Assembly: GCA_958295805.1 (NCBI GenBank)
Contig: OY282373.1
Coordinates: 2,637,001-2,701,000 of the forward strand
Length of the DNA: 64,000 nt
Direction: 5' to 3'
Source: an uncultured Nitrospirales bacterium
GTDB lineage: Bacteria; Nitrospirota; Nitrospiria; Nitrospirales; UBA8639
The notes under the pieces were generated by a model, which was not told where the DNA came from, did no database searches, and saw only the letters and a program-made list of their open reading frames with translations. This document shows, in pieces, positions 53,196-62,340 of this stretch. Every line of letters starts with the position of its first letter. Position 1 is the first letter of the stretch. The position numbers and the translations under genes are program-made.

Positions 53196-53894
53196 TTACT
53201 TTTTCGGTTCACTGGGTTTGGCGGCAGCCGTCGGCGTTTCGGATTTGTCCGCGGCAGGAGCCGCTTCAGACGTTTCCGCGGACGGCGCCGCGGCGTCCGT
53301 GGTCAGCATGGCGGAGAATTTCGCCTCGGAAATAGGCACGGCCACGTTGACCACCATGCCATCCGGGTCGTCAAGGATTTTGAGACCCTCACCCGCCTGA
53401 ATATCCCGAACGTGGATACCTTGGTTCATCTCCAATTCCGAGGCGTCCACCTTGATTTCGTCAGGAATGGCATTGGGCAGACATTCAACGTGCAACTCTC
53501 GCATGGGCTGATGCAGCACCCCTTTATCACGCTTGACGCCAATCGGCACCGACCCGGCGACGTGAACCGGCACCTTCACGCGAACCAGCTTGTCCATCGA
53601 CACTTCCAAGAGATCAACGTGTAAAAGAAACCCCTCAATAGGGTCCTGTTGAACGTCTTGAATCACGGCGTTGTAGCGTTGGGCTTCACCGGCACCTTGA
53701 ACGTTCAAAGAAATGAGACCCGTACTCCCGGCTTGAGCGATCAATATTTTCTGAATGACTTTCGGGTCGAGTTGGATCATAGAGGAACGACCTTGCCCAT
53801 AGACCACGCCGGGGATCTTGCCCGTGCGCCGGATTTGACGAGCCGCCCCTTTTCCCGATTGGGTTCTGACTTCTGCTTCAGCAACAAACTGCAT
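53196..53894 (-). CDS. rplY: 50S ribosomal protein L25/general stress protein Ctc
   Basis: 232 residues, the long Ctc form: a 5S rRNA-binding L25 domain (about 1-95, RTQSGKGAARQIRRTGKIPG), a C-terminal TL5 domain to about 190 and an Ala/Pro/Ser-rich tail. Preceded by AGGAGG. Confidence 0.94.
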   Translation of the reverse strand: MQFVAEAEVRTQSGKGAARQIRRTGKIPGVVYGQGRSSMIQLDPKVIQKILIAQAGSTGLISLNVQGAGEAQRYNAVIQDVQQDPIEGFLLHVDLLEVSMDKLVRVKVPVHVAGSVPIGVKRDKGVLHQPMRELHVECLPNAIPDEIKVDASELEMNQGIHVRDIQAGEGLKILDDPDGMVVNVAVPISEAKFSAMLTTDAAAPSAETSEAAPAADKSETPTAAAKPSEPKK

Positions 53895-53964
53895 GACGTT
53901 TCCTCCTGTCTCTCTTTTCCTTTACGGCCGATGATTCATTCATTGTTTGCTCAACACTGAAGGG

Positions 53965-54906
53965 TCAGTCAAACAATGACGTGACGGATTGCTCTTCGTG
54001 GATTCGTCTGATGGCTTCTCCAAGGAGAGGGGCGACGGAGAGAATCCGAATTTTTGAACACAACTGAGTTTTGCCCTGAAGGGGAATCGAATTCGTGGCC
54101 ACCACTTCAGTCAAACACGATGCTTGAATCCGCTCAATGGCAGGACCGGACAGCACGGGATGCGTGCAGACGGCCCAGATTGTGGACGCCCCGTTTTCTG
54201 AACAGGCTTTCGCGGTTTCCACAACGGTCCCCGCGGTATCAATCATGTCGTCAAGCAATAACACGTGACGCCCGTTGACGTCACCGATGATGTTCATCAC
54301 TTGCGCCTGATTCGGCCCTTCTCGACGTTTATCGACGATGGCCAGATTGGCGTCCAGTCGTTGGGCGAACGCCCGTGCACGCTCCACGCCGCCTGCATCG
54401 GGCGAGACCACGATCACGTCGTCCGCTCGACTTTTTTTGACGTAGTCCAACAGCACGGGCCTGGCGTATAAATGATCGACCGGGATGTTGAAAAAGCCTT
54501 GAATCGGGCCGGCGTGTAAATCCACCGTCAACACCCGATGCGCCCCGGCCGTGGTAATCAAATCGGCCATCAACTTGGCGGTAATCGGGACACGCGGTTG
54601 ATCTTTACGATCTTGTCGCGCATAGCCGAAATACGGAATCACCGCGGTGATCCGATACGCGGACGATCGTTTCAGCGCATCCAGGATAATCAACAGTTCC
54701 ATGATGGAGGTATTGACCGGGTGACAACAGGACTGAATGACGAACAGGTCTCCGCCCCGCACGTTTTCTTCGACTTTGACGCGAATTTCGCCGTCGCTGA
54801 ACGTCGTGACCACGGCCCGGGACAAGGGCTCGCCCAGATAATCGCTGATTTCTTGGGCCAAGTCAGGGTTGGAGTTTCCTGTAAACAGCTTCAGTTCACC
54901 AGCCAT
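53965..54906 (-). CDS. prs: ribose-phosphate pyrophosphokinase
   Basis: Makes PRPP from ribose 5-phosphate and ATP. 313 residues from MAGELKLFTGNSNPDLA; DLHAGPIQGFF, VVSPDAGGVERARAFA and the PRPP loop LLLDDMIDTAGT are intact. An upstream in-frame start (12 residues) overlaps the promoter region and is not used. Confidence 0.96.
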   Translation of the reverse strand: MAGELKLFTGNSNPDLAQEISDYLGEPLSRAVVTTFSDGEIRVKVEENVRGGDLFVIQSCCHPVNTSIMELLIILDALKRSSAYRITAVIPYFGYARQDRKDQPRVPITAKLMADLITTAGAHRVLTVDLHAGPIQGFFNIPVDHLYARPVLLDYVKKSRADDVIVVSPDAGGVERARAFAQRLDANLAIVDKRREGPNQAQVMNIIGDVNGRHVLLLDDMIDTAGTVVETAKACSENGASTIWAVCTHPVLSGPAIERIQASCLTEVVATNSIPLQGKTQLCSKIRILSVAPLLGEAIRRIHEEQSVTSLFD

Positions 54907-54955
54907 AAATCCGCTTCCATTCCGTGAATGAAAAAGCAACAAGAAAAAAACGAGA

Positions 54956-54986
54956 ATTATTTATGCCATCCACTCATGGTTGTCAA
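54956..54986 (-). promoter_or_regulatory. putative prs promoter
   Basis: Minus-strand TTGACA (perfect), then either TAAATA after 17 bp or AATAAT after 19 bp, about 50 bp before prs in an AT-rich stretch. Confidence 0.45.
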
Positions 54987-55024
54987 CGTTGACCTCGTTC
55001 GAGCCTGCGAACGCTTGAGACCTC

Positions 55025-55924
55025 TCACGGCGACGGGACGTCATGGTGGAGAGAGGGACCCACCCACACTTGCGCGGCCGACGCGTCGGCGAGCGCCGCT
55101 TCGGCGCGCCTGGCCCCGGCCTCATCTCGAAACACGCCCACGACGGTTGCCCCGCTGCCGGACAACAACGCGCCCTCCGCTCCCCATTCCAATAAGGCGT
55201 GCTTCAGCGTCGCCAACGCGGGGTAGTCGTCGAACAGGACCGCTTCAAAATCGTTCTGCATTGAGGCGAGAATTTGCGGCCAGGCAAGCGTGCCGGCGCG
55301 TTCAAACGCCCGAAGGTGCTCAGGCAAGGACGCCCGCCCCGGCCTCCGCTCATCCAATCGTTGAAACGCCTGCCCCGTCTTGATGGGGAACCCCGGGTTC
55401 GCCAGCACCATCCAGCGAACGTCGTGAAGCGTTTTCGGAATAATCCGTTCGCCCCATCCCCGAACAATGGCCGTCGGCGCGCCAAAAAAAAAGGGCACGT
55501 CACTGCCCAAGGTTTGCCCCAGTGCGGCCATGTCGCGGTTGGACCACCCCACGTCCAACAAACGATTCAGCCCCATGATCGTTGCCGCGGCATCGCTGCT
55601 TCCCCCACCGAGTCCGGCGGCAACCGGAATACGTTTGTCCAACGTCAACTCAACTCCCACCGAGGCCTTCACGCGTTGTAAGACCAGTTGAGCGGCTCGA
55701 TACACCAGATTGTCCGTCGGTGCAGAAAGAGAGTCCGCGTCACAGGCCACGCGAATTCCTTCAAATGAATTCGTGACGCGAATCGTCAAGACGTCGGTGA
55801 CCCCAACGGTCTGCATCAAGGACCACAGGGCATGATACCCATTGGGCAATCGACCAAAAATTTTGAGAATGAGGTTAACCTTGGCCGGCGGATGCAGCCG
55901 CAGCGAGCGATCGAGAACGTCCAT
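55025..55924 (-). CDS. ispE: 4-diphosphocytidyl-2-C-methyl-D-erythritol kinase
   Basis: GHMP kinase of the MEP isoprenoid pathway. 299 residues: SLRLHPPAKVNLILKIFGRLPNGYH at the N-terminus, PVAAGLGGGSSDAAAT (ATP loop) and SGSGATVVGVF near the end. ATG (MDVLDRSL) chosen; a TTG 36 bp upstream is an alternative. Precedes prs as in many bacteria. Confidence 0.94.
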   Translation of the reverse strand: MDVLDRSLRLHPPAKVNLILKIFGRLPNGYHALWSLMQTVGVTDVLTIRVTNSFEGIRVACDADSLSAPTDNLVYRAAQLVLQRVKASVGVELTLDKRIPVAAGLGGGSSDAAATIMGLNRLLDVGWSNRDMAALGQTLGSDVPFFFGAPTAIVRGWGERIIPKTLHDVRWMVLANPGFPIKTGQAFQRLDERRPGRASLPEHLRAFERAGTLAWPQILASMQNDFEAVLFDDYPALATLKHALLEWGAEGALLSGSGATVVGVFRDEAGARRAEAALADASAAQVWVGPSLHHDVPSP

Positions 55925-55989
55925 GAGTTCTACGTAACGGGCAGACGGCTCCTTCGGCAAGAACGGTGAATGATTTCGATGCCGCGGGT

Positions 55990-57201
55990 CTACGCAAACG
56001 CGGAGGCCATGGAGAAAATCGGAAGATACATGGCCACCACAATAAACCCGATCCCGACGCCTAAGACGACAATGAGCAGCGGCTCCAACACGGCCGTGAA
56101 CGCGGCCACGTCACGATCCACCTCACGTTCGTAGAGGTCCGCGATTTTTTCCAGGGTGGTATCGAGGGTGCCCGTTGCTTCACCCACGGAGACCATGCTG
56201 GAGACCAAGGAGGGAAACATGCCGGACCGTTCCAACGGGTCAGCCAGGGTATGCCCTTCACGAACGCTCACTCGGGTTTCTTCAAGAGCCCGTTCCATGC
56301 TGATGAGTCCCGACACCTTCTTGGCGATCTCCAGACTGCGTAAAATCTCCACGCCGTTCCTCAACAACGCCCCCAAGGTTCTCATCACGTGGACCACCGC
56401 GGTCTTCCGCCACAGCGTTCCGACGAACGGAACTCGCAAGAGGACGGGCTCGATGATCCGTTGCCCTAACGGGGTCGTCGCCCACAGCGGCACGCCCAGC
56501 CCGATGCCGATCACGCCAATGACCGCGGAAACCCCGTGTTGTTGAAACCAGCGACTCACCTCCAACACCACGGTGGTCGGCCACGGAAGCGCGTCGCCCA
56601 TGTCAGCATACATGGGGGCGAACATCGGAATGACCCACGTGAGCAACACGCAGAGCACGAGCGCGGCCACCGTCACGACGATCAGGGGATAGGCCAAGGC
56701 CAACTTGACCTGTTGTTTGAGTCGCAACACTTTGTCCAGATGCTCGGCGAGTCGAGAGAACGTCTGATCCAACATGCCGCCTTCCTCGCCTGCCTCAACC
56801 ATACTGACGTACCAGGGCGTGAACACCGTGGGATGCCCGTGCAACGCCTCAGCCAACGAGGCCCCGGACTCCACCTTTTGCTTCACCTCACGAAGAATCC
56901 GTTGCACCGTCGAAGACGAGGCTTGAGTCGCCAGCATATCGAGACTCTGCGAAAGAGGCACGCCGGCTTTGAGCAACGTTTCCAGTTGATAGGTCAACAT
57001 CACCAGGTCTTTTTGAGGAACCCTGGCTTTCCCGGAAAAGAGCCGCCACTCGGAAGAGGACGTGAGTTTTTCGCGGAGACGGGTGACGAACACATTCTGC
57101 CGTCGCAAAACCTGAAGCGCGGCTCGTTGGTCAACGGCATCGACTTCCCCTTGCCGAATCACCCCTTCACGGGTTTTCCCACGATAGATAAACGTCGGCA
57201 C
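55990..57201 (-). CDS. type II secretion/type IV pilus platform protein (GspF/PilC)
   Basis: Inner-membrane platform protein of type II secretion or type IV pili, 403 residues. Two GspF domains (about 60-190 and 260-390) each with the glycine/Pro-rich helix pattern, and three membrane segments (LALAYPLIVVTVAALVLCVL, a second near 210-225, and VVLGVGIGFIVVAMYLPIF at the end). The GTG giving VPTFIYRGKTREG matches the family start; the upstream 10 residues overlapping the ATPase gene are probably not translated. No pilin or secretin is in the window, so PilC and GspF cannot be separated. Confidence 0.88.
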   Translation of the reverse strand: MPTFIYRGKTREGVIRQGEVDAVDQRAALQVLRRQNVFVTRLREKLTSSSEWRLFSGKARVPQKDLVMLTYQLETLLKAGVPLSQSLDMLATQASSSTVQRILREVKQKVESGASLAEALHGHPTVFTPWYVSMVEAGEEGGMLDQTFSRLAEHLDKVLRLKQQVKLALAYPLIVVTVAALVLCVLLTWVIPMFAPMYADMGDALPWPTTVVLEVSRWFQQHGVSAVIGVIGIGLGVPLWATTPLGQRIIEPVLLRVPFVGTLWRKTAVVHVMRTLGALLRNGVEILRSLEIAKKVSGLISMERALEETRVSVREGHTLADPLERSGMFPSLVSSMVSVGEATGTLDTTLEKIADLYEREVDRDVAAFTAVLEPLLIVVLGVGIGFIVVAMYLPIFSMASAFA

Positions 57202-57227
57202 GTTCAGACACTTCTCAAGAACGAGGC

Positions 57228-59042
57228 TCAATCCTCCGTGGACACGCTCACCACTTCTTCCACGGTGGTCAGTCCCTGCTTGATTTTATCCAATCCGCTT
57301 CGTCGAATCGTTTTCAACCGTTCGGCCAACGCCTGTTGCTTGAGCCGGTCGGCCATCGCCCGTTCCAGGATCCGGGATCGAAAGGCTTCGGACACCGGAA
57401 ACACTTCAAACAGACCGATACGCCCTTTATAGCCCGTGCCATGACACGACGCGCACCCACATCCTCGAACCGGAGTCACCGTCGCAACTTCCTCCTCGGT
57501 GAATCCTAAATCGAGCAGGTGTTCCCTTGGCAGAGGGTCAGGCCGTTGACAGTCGGCACAGACTCGACGGACGAGTCGTTGGGCCACGATCACGCTGACC
57601 GACGACGCGACCATAAACGGTTCAACGCCCATGTCAAGCAACCGGGTGACGGCACGAGCGGCGTCATGGGTGTGCAGAGTGGACAGCACGCGATGCCCGG
57701 TCAATGCAGCCCGAATGGAAATTTGCGCGGTTTCCAAATCCCGGATTTCACCCACCATCACGATATCCGGGTCCTGCCGGAGAAAGGCGCGTAACACCCG
57801 GGCAAATCCAAGACCGACGTCTTCTTTCACCTGGACTTGCGTGATGCCGGTAAAATGATACTCCACCGGGTCTTCGACCGTGACGATGTTCACGTCCGGC
57901 GTATTCAGCACTTGCAGCGCGGAATAGAGCGTGGTGGTCTTGCCGCTCCCCGTGGGACCCGTCACCAGAATCATGCCGTGCGGGCGTTCCAACGCCGCGA
58001 GAAACGTGTCGACGTCCGCGTGATCGAATCCCAACGCCCGCAAGTCAAACGTCTGCCCCGCACGATTCAATAAGCGAAGCACGGCTTTTTCTCCATGCAG
58101 GGACGGTAACACCGACAGACGAACGTCCAACGTCGTTGATCCCCGCGACAACGTCAGGCGTCCATCCTGAGGCAGGCGGCGTTCGGCAATGTCCAACTGC
58201 GAAAGAATCTTGAGTCGAGAAATCACGGCGTTCCGCAAACTTAACGAATACGTCATCATGGTGTGCAGCACGCCGTCCAACCGAAAGCGCACGCGCACCG
58301 CACTCTCATAGGGTTCGACGTGGACGTCACTCACGCCCATGCCGGCGGCCCGGTGAAGAATCGTCTTCACTAATTGCGCGACGGGAGATTCATCTTGAGC
58401 CGTTCCCTCATCACTCCCGTCCGACTGTCCATACCGCAAACTCGATGACGCCCGTTCCAGCAACGCCGTCATCTCGTCGGACGCCAACGCCGAATCGACG
58501 CTCAGGTCATCGGGACGACGTTCGTGAGTCATCGGGGAACGGAGCGCATCAGCCTTCGAAGACTCCATGCCCTTGCCGGACGGCGGAGGTGCCACACCGG
58601 CCGGAGTCTGATCCTGATGCTGATACAACGCCTGAATGCGTTGCTGAACCTCGGATTCCAGCGCAATCACCGGAACCGTGCGCAACCCCGTGCGAAAACG
58701 AAGGTCGTCCAGCACGTGGACGTTGGCCGGATCCGCAACGGCGACGGTCAACCGTTGACCGACTGTGCTCACGGGCACAACCCGGTGTTGCGTCGCCCAG
58801 GCGTGAGGCACCAACGTCGCCAGTTGAGGATCAATGACGGAAGGCAAAGGATGGACGGTGGCCAACCCATACTGCTGGCCCAGAAACTTCAACAACGTCT
58901 CTTCGGAAATGGCCCCTTGAGAAAAAAGGACGTGGCCGAGCGGTTGTGCGGTCTCCCGATGTCGCGCTAACGCTTCATCCAGTTGGGCAGGCGTAATGCA
59001 CCCGGCATCAAGAAGTAATTGGCCCATCCGGGTGCGAAGCAT
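57228..59042 (-). CDS. GspE/PilB family secretion/pilus ATPase
   Basis: Hexameric ATPase powering pilus extension or type II secretion. 604 residues: N-terminal MshEN/GspE_N domain (about 5-150), an Asp/Ser-rich linker, then the ATPase with Walker A GPTGSGKTTTLYSAL, VEDPVEYHF, the Asp box GEIRDLETA and the His box STLHTHDAA. Zinc-binding Cys cluster C-x2-C (CADC) and CGCASCHGTGY is present. The 3' end lies 26 bp before the platform gene. Confidence 0.92.
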   Translation of the reverse strand: MLRTRMGQLLLDAGCITPAQLDEALARHRETAQPLGHVLFSQGAISEETLLKFLGQQYGLATVHPLPSVIDPQLATLVPHAWATQHRVVPVSTVGQRLTVAVADPANVHVLDDLRFRTGLRTVPVIALESEVQQRIQALYQHQDQTPAGVAPPPSGKGMESSKADALRSPMTHERRPDDLSVDSALASDEMTALLERASSSLRYGQSDGSDEGTAQDESPVAQLVKTILHRAAGMGVSDVHVEPYESAVRVRFRLDGVLHTMMTYSLSLRNAVISRLKILSQLDIAERRLPQDGRLTLSRGSTTLDVRLSVLPSLHGEKAVLRLLNRAGQTFDLRALGFDHADVDTFLAALERPHGMILVTGPTGSGKTTTLYSALQVLNTPDVNIVTVEDPVEYHFTGITQVQVKEDVGLGFARVLRAFLRQDPDIVMVGEIRDLETAQISIRAALTGHRVLSTLHTHDAARAVTRLLDMGVEPFMVASSVSVIVAQRLVRRVCADCQRPDPLPREHLLDLGFTEEEVATVTPVRGCGCASCHGTGYKGRIGLFEVFPVSEAFRSRILERAMADRLKQQALAERLKTIRRSGLDKIKQGLTTVEEVVSVSTED

Positions 59043-59070
59043 CGTTCCCTCCGGTGCAACGTGAACGAAA

Positions 59071-59679
59071 TTACGAACCCTCGGCCGCGTTCACGTGACG
59101 GCACCCCCGGACGATGTAATGCAGACCCGAGAAGACGGTCAGCAGACTCATCATGGACAACAGGGGAAACAGCGCGGAGACATCCATCTCATAGGCGGTC
59201 AACGCCAGCACCAGAATAATATAGGTCAATTGAAACAGGGTGGTGGCCTTGCCTAACGCCGTTGGAGAGGCGTCAAGGGGAATACCGAACAAACGGGCCA
59301 ACAACGTGCCGGTCAGCAGGATGGCGTCCCGGCTGACGACGACGATGACGCTCCACGCCGGCACCAGGCCCATCAAGGCACACGTGATAAACGTGGTCAT
59401 GAGGAGCAGCTTATCCGCCAACGGATCAAGATGCGCCCCGAATTGCGTCTTCTGATTCGCCATCCGGGCAATGCTTCCGTCGAGCGCGTCGGTCAGGGCC
59501 GCCACGACCAACGTCACCATGGCATACTCAAAATAATCGTAGACCAGAAATCCGACGATGACGGGGATTAACAGGATGCGCAGAATCGTCAGGCTATTGG
59601 GAACGTTGAGCGGAATCACACCGCCGACGGAAAAGCGCGCATCAACGACTTCGGACCCTGGGCCTTGTTTCAACACCAT
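59071..59679 (-). CDS. pgsA: CDP-alcohol phosphatidyltransferase (PgsA-like)
   Basis: Membrane enzyme making phosphatidylglycerol phosphate from CDP-diacylglycerol. 202 residues; NVPNSLTILRILLIPV, the CDP-alcohol signature DALDGSIAR...GAHLDPLADK, and four hydrophobic segments. The ATG with AAGGGAG eight bases upstream is chosen over a TTG 24 bp earlier. Confidence 0.9.
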   Translation of the reverse strand: MVLKQGPGSEVVDARFSVGGVIPLNVPNSLTILRILLIPVIVGFLVYDYFEYAMVTLVVAALTDALDGSIARMANQKTQFGAHLDPLADKLLLMTTFITCALMGLVPAWSVIVVVSRDAILLTGTLLARLFGIPLDASPTALGKATTLFQLTYIILVLALTAYEMDVSALFPLLSMMSLLTVFSGLHYIVRGCRHVNAAEGS

Positions 59680-59790
59680 CACGTGAACTCCCTTAGCCGT
59701 CAAGCCTAAGCAACGAAGAGGGGAGGCGTCAACAGAAGAAGACCCTGCGCTTCATGACCAGAGTCGCCACGGCGCGCAAGGAGCAGCACG

Positions 59791-61020
59791 TCAAAATTCG
59801 ACGCCCACGGAGAGCGTGCTGAAAAACCCGAACGCATCCCCATACGCAATGCGCGCCGGATTATGGGGGACTTTGTCTCCAAAGTTTTCCCCCACCCGGG
59901 CATAACGCATGTTCGGAGCATGGGACAGATATTCAAGGCCGGTCCCAAGTTGAAGCGTCATCCTTTCAAGGACAATGACGCTCAGCGAGGCTCGCAAACC
60001 GAGGGTCGCGGCGATTGCCGAATCGCTGAGATTCAGAGTGGTACGCTGGTCTGGTCCTAGCCTTGACGAGGACAAGACCGTTCGCTGGCGCCCCTCGTAT
60101 TCGGCCTTGAGGTGGTAAAGCCCCAGCTTGCCGTCGGCCAGAAAACGCCACCGCTTTTTGAACGGGACGTCGAATCGGAGGCCGAGAACCCCTCCGTAAT
60201 ACGAAGCATTCAGATCCTCGTGAAGGGTCATGTAGTTGACGGTGGGAAGACGGTTGGATTCATACGCAAAAACGTCGGCCTCCTGAGTCAGTCTCTTGTA
60301 GCTCGGGCCGAGGAACAGCGACGTCCTGCCCCGTGCCGCCTGTCCCAAGAACGTACCAACAATCAGATCAACGCCATAGAAGTCTACCTCTCGCTTCGTC
60401 GTGACGCGCAAGGGATCACCATAGGCAAAATTAGGGGTTACCTGAAGCGCGGTGCCGTCTATCGCTCCAATCCAGCCGGCAAACCTGAGATCCTCCCTTG
60501 AATTGATCTCCGATAACAAAGCCTTCTTTCTGGTTTCGTCATTGAAGATTTCCCCTCTCCGTGTCTCCCTGGCGACATCCGTCAAGTTCCTCAGCTCTTC
60601 GACCGTCAGACCGTGCTCTTCGGCTTCCAGTTCATCCCACAATTCACTCGTTCGTTCATATTCATTGACGTGGCTGGAACTGTGAAACGTGATGAACCCG
60701 CTCGCCTCAGCAAACAGCTTGCGTCCGAAGGCGTCACGTTCGCCGCCGACCGCCAGACTGATCTGTGGTCCAGCCCGATTTGACGCATCATAATGGTCAA
60801 GGAAACCCACAACCTCCTCACGGGAGTTCGTCTCAATGAACGGACTGGACTCCGGCAGGTCCAGAAAAAACACACCGCCGCCGACCCGGGCGTAGACCTT
60901 TTCCTTCGCACCGTCCAAGCCGTCGTCTCCCGCCTGAACATAACCGCACGGCAGGAACAGAATGAGGAAGGTCGCCAAACAGACCCAAAGGCGCAGCAGA
61001 GAACCGTGCATCACATCCAT
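59791..61020 (-). CDS. probable outer-membrane beta-barrel protein, function unknown
   Basis: 409 residues with a signal peptide (LLRLWVCLATFLILFLPCGY, cleavage near VQAGDD). Alternating beta-strand patterns fill the second half (FRFDVPFKKRWRFLADGKLGLYHL-like strands, SLSVIVLERMTLQLGTGLEYL), and it ends ...STLSVGVEF, with the C-terminal aromatic typical of barrel proteins. Residues ~125-175 are a charged helical insert (YERTSELWDELEAEEH). The exact start is uncertain: a frame extends 17 codons upstream. No family recognised. Confidence 0.7.
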   Translation of the reverse strand: MDVMHGSLLRLWVCLATFLILFLPCGYVQAGDDGLDGAKEKVYARVGGGVFFLDLPESSPFIETNSREEVVGFLDHYDASNRAGPQISLAVGGERDAFGRKLFAEASGFITFHSSSHVNEYERTSELWDELEAEEHGLTVEELRNLTDVARETRRGEIFNDETRKKALLSEINSREDLRFAGWIGAIDGTALQVTPNFAYGDPLRVTTKREVDFYGVDLIVGTFLGQAARGRTSLFLGPSYKRLTQEADVFAYESNRLPTVNYMTLHEDLNASYYGGVLGLRFDVPFKKRWRFLADGKLGLYHLKAEYEGRQRTVLSSSRLGPDQRTTLNLSDSAIAATLGLRASLSVIVLERMTLQLGTGLEYLSHAPNMRYARVGENFGDKVPHNPARIAYGDAFGFFSTLSVGVEF

Positions 61021-61129
61021 AACCCCATGCTTATCTTGACAGACCGCGTTGATCACCATATACACTTGCACGACGTTTGAGCATCAAGAGGAGGCTCCTT
61101 ATACCTGAGGACAAAAAGGAAAGTCCACC

Positions 61130-61494
61130 ATGCACGCCAATCAACTCATGCTGCGGTGTTACGCCAAACGAACCAACGCGGGCAAGTGGTACGCCATGTG
61201 TATCGATCTGAAGTATCGATCTGAAGTATCGATCTGAATATTGACGCTGAAGCCGACAGCATACCCGACGGCAAAGTTTCGTTGGAACATGCGATTATCG
61301 GGTATCTCGAAACCGTCATTGACGCCGACGACCGATCCTCACTCGAAACGTTGTTCTACCGTCCCTCTTCCTGGCCACATCGACTGTTTTACGGCATCGC
61401 CAAATACTCGAATACGATTCGCGGCGTTGTGAATGCTCGCTGGTTCGTCTTTCACGAACCCATCCCCATCCGCCTTGCCCTGCCCTGCTGATGG
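61130..61494 (+). pseudogene. HicB-like (DUF1902-like) gene broken by a 13-bp tandem repeat
   Basis: The ATG at 61130 (AAGGAAAG upstream) opens a frame reading MHANQLMLRCYAKRTNAGKW, then YAMCIDL, and stops at 61237 after 35 codons. The +2 frame continues as LNIDAEADSIPDGKVSL, EHAIIGYLETVIDADDRSS... to the stop at 61494. Joined, they make a ~95-residue HicB-type partial-RNase-H-like protein (xWYAxCIDLxI...LExAIxxYLExV). Three copies of a 13-bp unit at 61200-61238 cause the shift: one copy would be in frame, and four copies would also be. Confidence 0.72.
61200..61238 (+). repeat. three perfect 13-bp tandem repeats (GTATCGATCTGAA)
   Basis: Copies at 61200-61212, 61213-61225 and 61226-61238 are identical. 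They lie inside the HicB-like gene and set its reading frame. Confidence 0.95.
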
Positions 61495-61566
61495 CTTCAA
61501 AACATACCGTCCGCTCACGCCGGACGCCGGTTGTATCGTTCAACACGAAGAGGATGCGGCGGGACA

Positions 61567-61596
61567 TTGCAACCCCCGTAGGCCCTTCCCTATAAT
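61567..61596 (+). promoter_or_regulatory. putative promoter with perfect -10
   Basis: TTGCAA, 18-bp spacer, TATAAT. About 40 bp before the ATG of the 104-residue gene. Confidence 0.62.
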
Positions 61597-61633
61597 CACG
61601 CCGCGTTCACTTTCAGCAAAAGGCTGCCATCTC

Positions 61634-61948
61634 ATGAGTTCACTGCCGTTGTCGTTTCGTTTGCGTCATGCCGTGGTGGAGAAGCACCAAGTGGAGGGGA
61701 CGGATCCCAGTGCTCGGTATTTTAATCGGACGGTGCCGGTGAAGCGCGTGGATCGCGGGTATACAGCCAGCACGATGTATGAAGCGTTGGTGACGGAAAG
61801 CGGCGTGCATCCGACGGTCGGGAGAGCCCTCCAGGACATTGTGGGCAAACTTCGGGAATTGGGCTTTACGCAATTACGGACGCGGTTGAATTTCAAGGGG
61901 CAGAAATATCTCGCGGAAAAAGAATCCTGGGTGGAATACCCCGAGTGA
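61634..61948 (+). CDS. 104-residue protein, function unknown
   Basis: Starts MSSLPLSFRLRHAVVEKHQV. Basic, soluble, no Cys, no recognised domain. The middle (SARYFNRTVPVKRVDRGYTA) and end (LNFKGQKYLAEKESWVEYPE) look like a compact alpha/beta fold. A strong promoter-like sequence precedes it; AAGG lies 11 bases upstream of the ATG. It stands between a broken HicB-like gene and a repeat block in an accessory islet, so it may belong to a mobile or toxin-antitoxin-related unit (inference). Confidence 0.6.
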   Translation: MSSLPLSFRLRHAVVEKHQVEGTDPSARYFNRTVPVKRVDRGYTASTMYEALVTESGVHPTVGRALQDIVGKLRELGFTQLRTRLNFKGQKYLAEKESWVEYPE

Positions 61949-61986
61949 CCGGGTGGCAGTCTACTTACCGCCGAGTGGCGGAGGGC

Positions 61987-62055
61987 GGCATGAGATGCCG
62001 CCCTCCGTTTCATGGGCCATGCAACCGTCTCTTTAGCGTAGCGGCACCATCTCAT
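61987..62055 (+). repeat. 69-bp direct repeat, copy 1
   Basis: Identical to 62084-62152 except for one base (G/A). Begins GGCATGAGATGCCGCC, ends GCACCATCTCAT; flanked by hairpins. Confidence 0.92.
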
Positions 62056-62083
62056 GGTGCCCTCCGTCACGGTGGAAGATGGT

Positions 62084-62152
62084 GGCATGAGATGCCACCC
62101 TCCGTTTCATGGGCCATGCAACCGTCTCTTTAGCGTAGCGGCACCATCTCAT
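62084..62152 (+). repeat. 69-bp direct repeat, copy 2
   Basis: Second copy. Its right-hand hairpin is cut off at 62152, where a fragment of the HEPN-partner gene begins. Confidence 0.92.
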
Positions 62153-62198
62153 CGCCAAGTCCGACGTCGGGCGGCGCGACCCGGCGACGGTGTGATGC
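62150..62198 (+). pseudogene. 3' fragment of the HEPN-partner gene
   Basis: Bases 62150-62185 are identical over 36 bp to 63485-63520 and similarity continues to about 62216. In the matching frame it would encode IAKSDVGRRDPATV followed by TGA. The rest of the gene is missing. Confidence 0.8.
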
Positions 62199-62311
62199 CG
62201 GGGCGGTGCGGCATGGCATGAAGGACAGCGGCTTGGTCGCCAAGGGCGGCATCTTGCCCAGTCCATCCGGGTGTGCAAAGGCGCAACCTGCACAACCAAG
62301 TTGACAAGCAT

Positions 62312-62340
62312 TTGACCAGTTTGAGGCTTGGCTCTATGCT
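62312..62340 (+). promoter_or_regulatory. putative promoter of the DUF4258/DUF2283 operon
   Basis: TTGACC, 17-bp spacer, TATGCT. The predicted start of transcription (62346-62348) is only 2-4 bp before the ATG at 62350, implying a leaderless mRNA. Confidence 0.55.
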
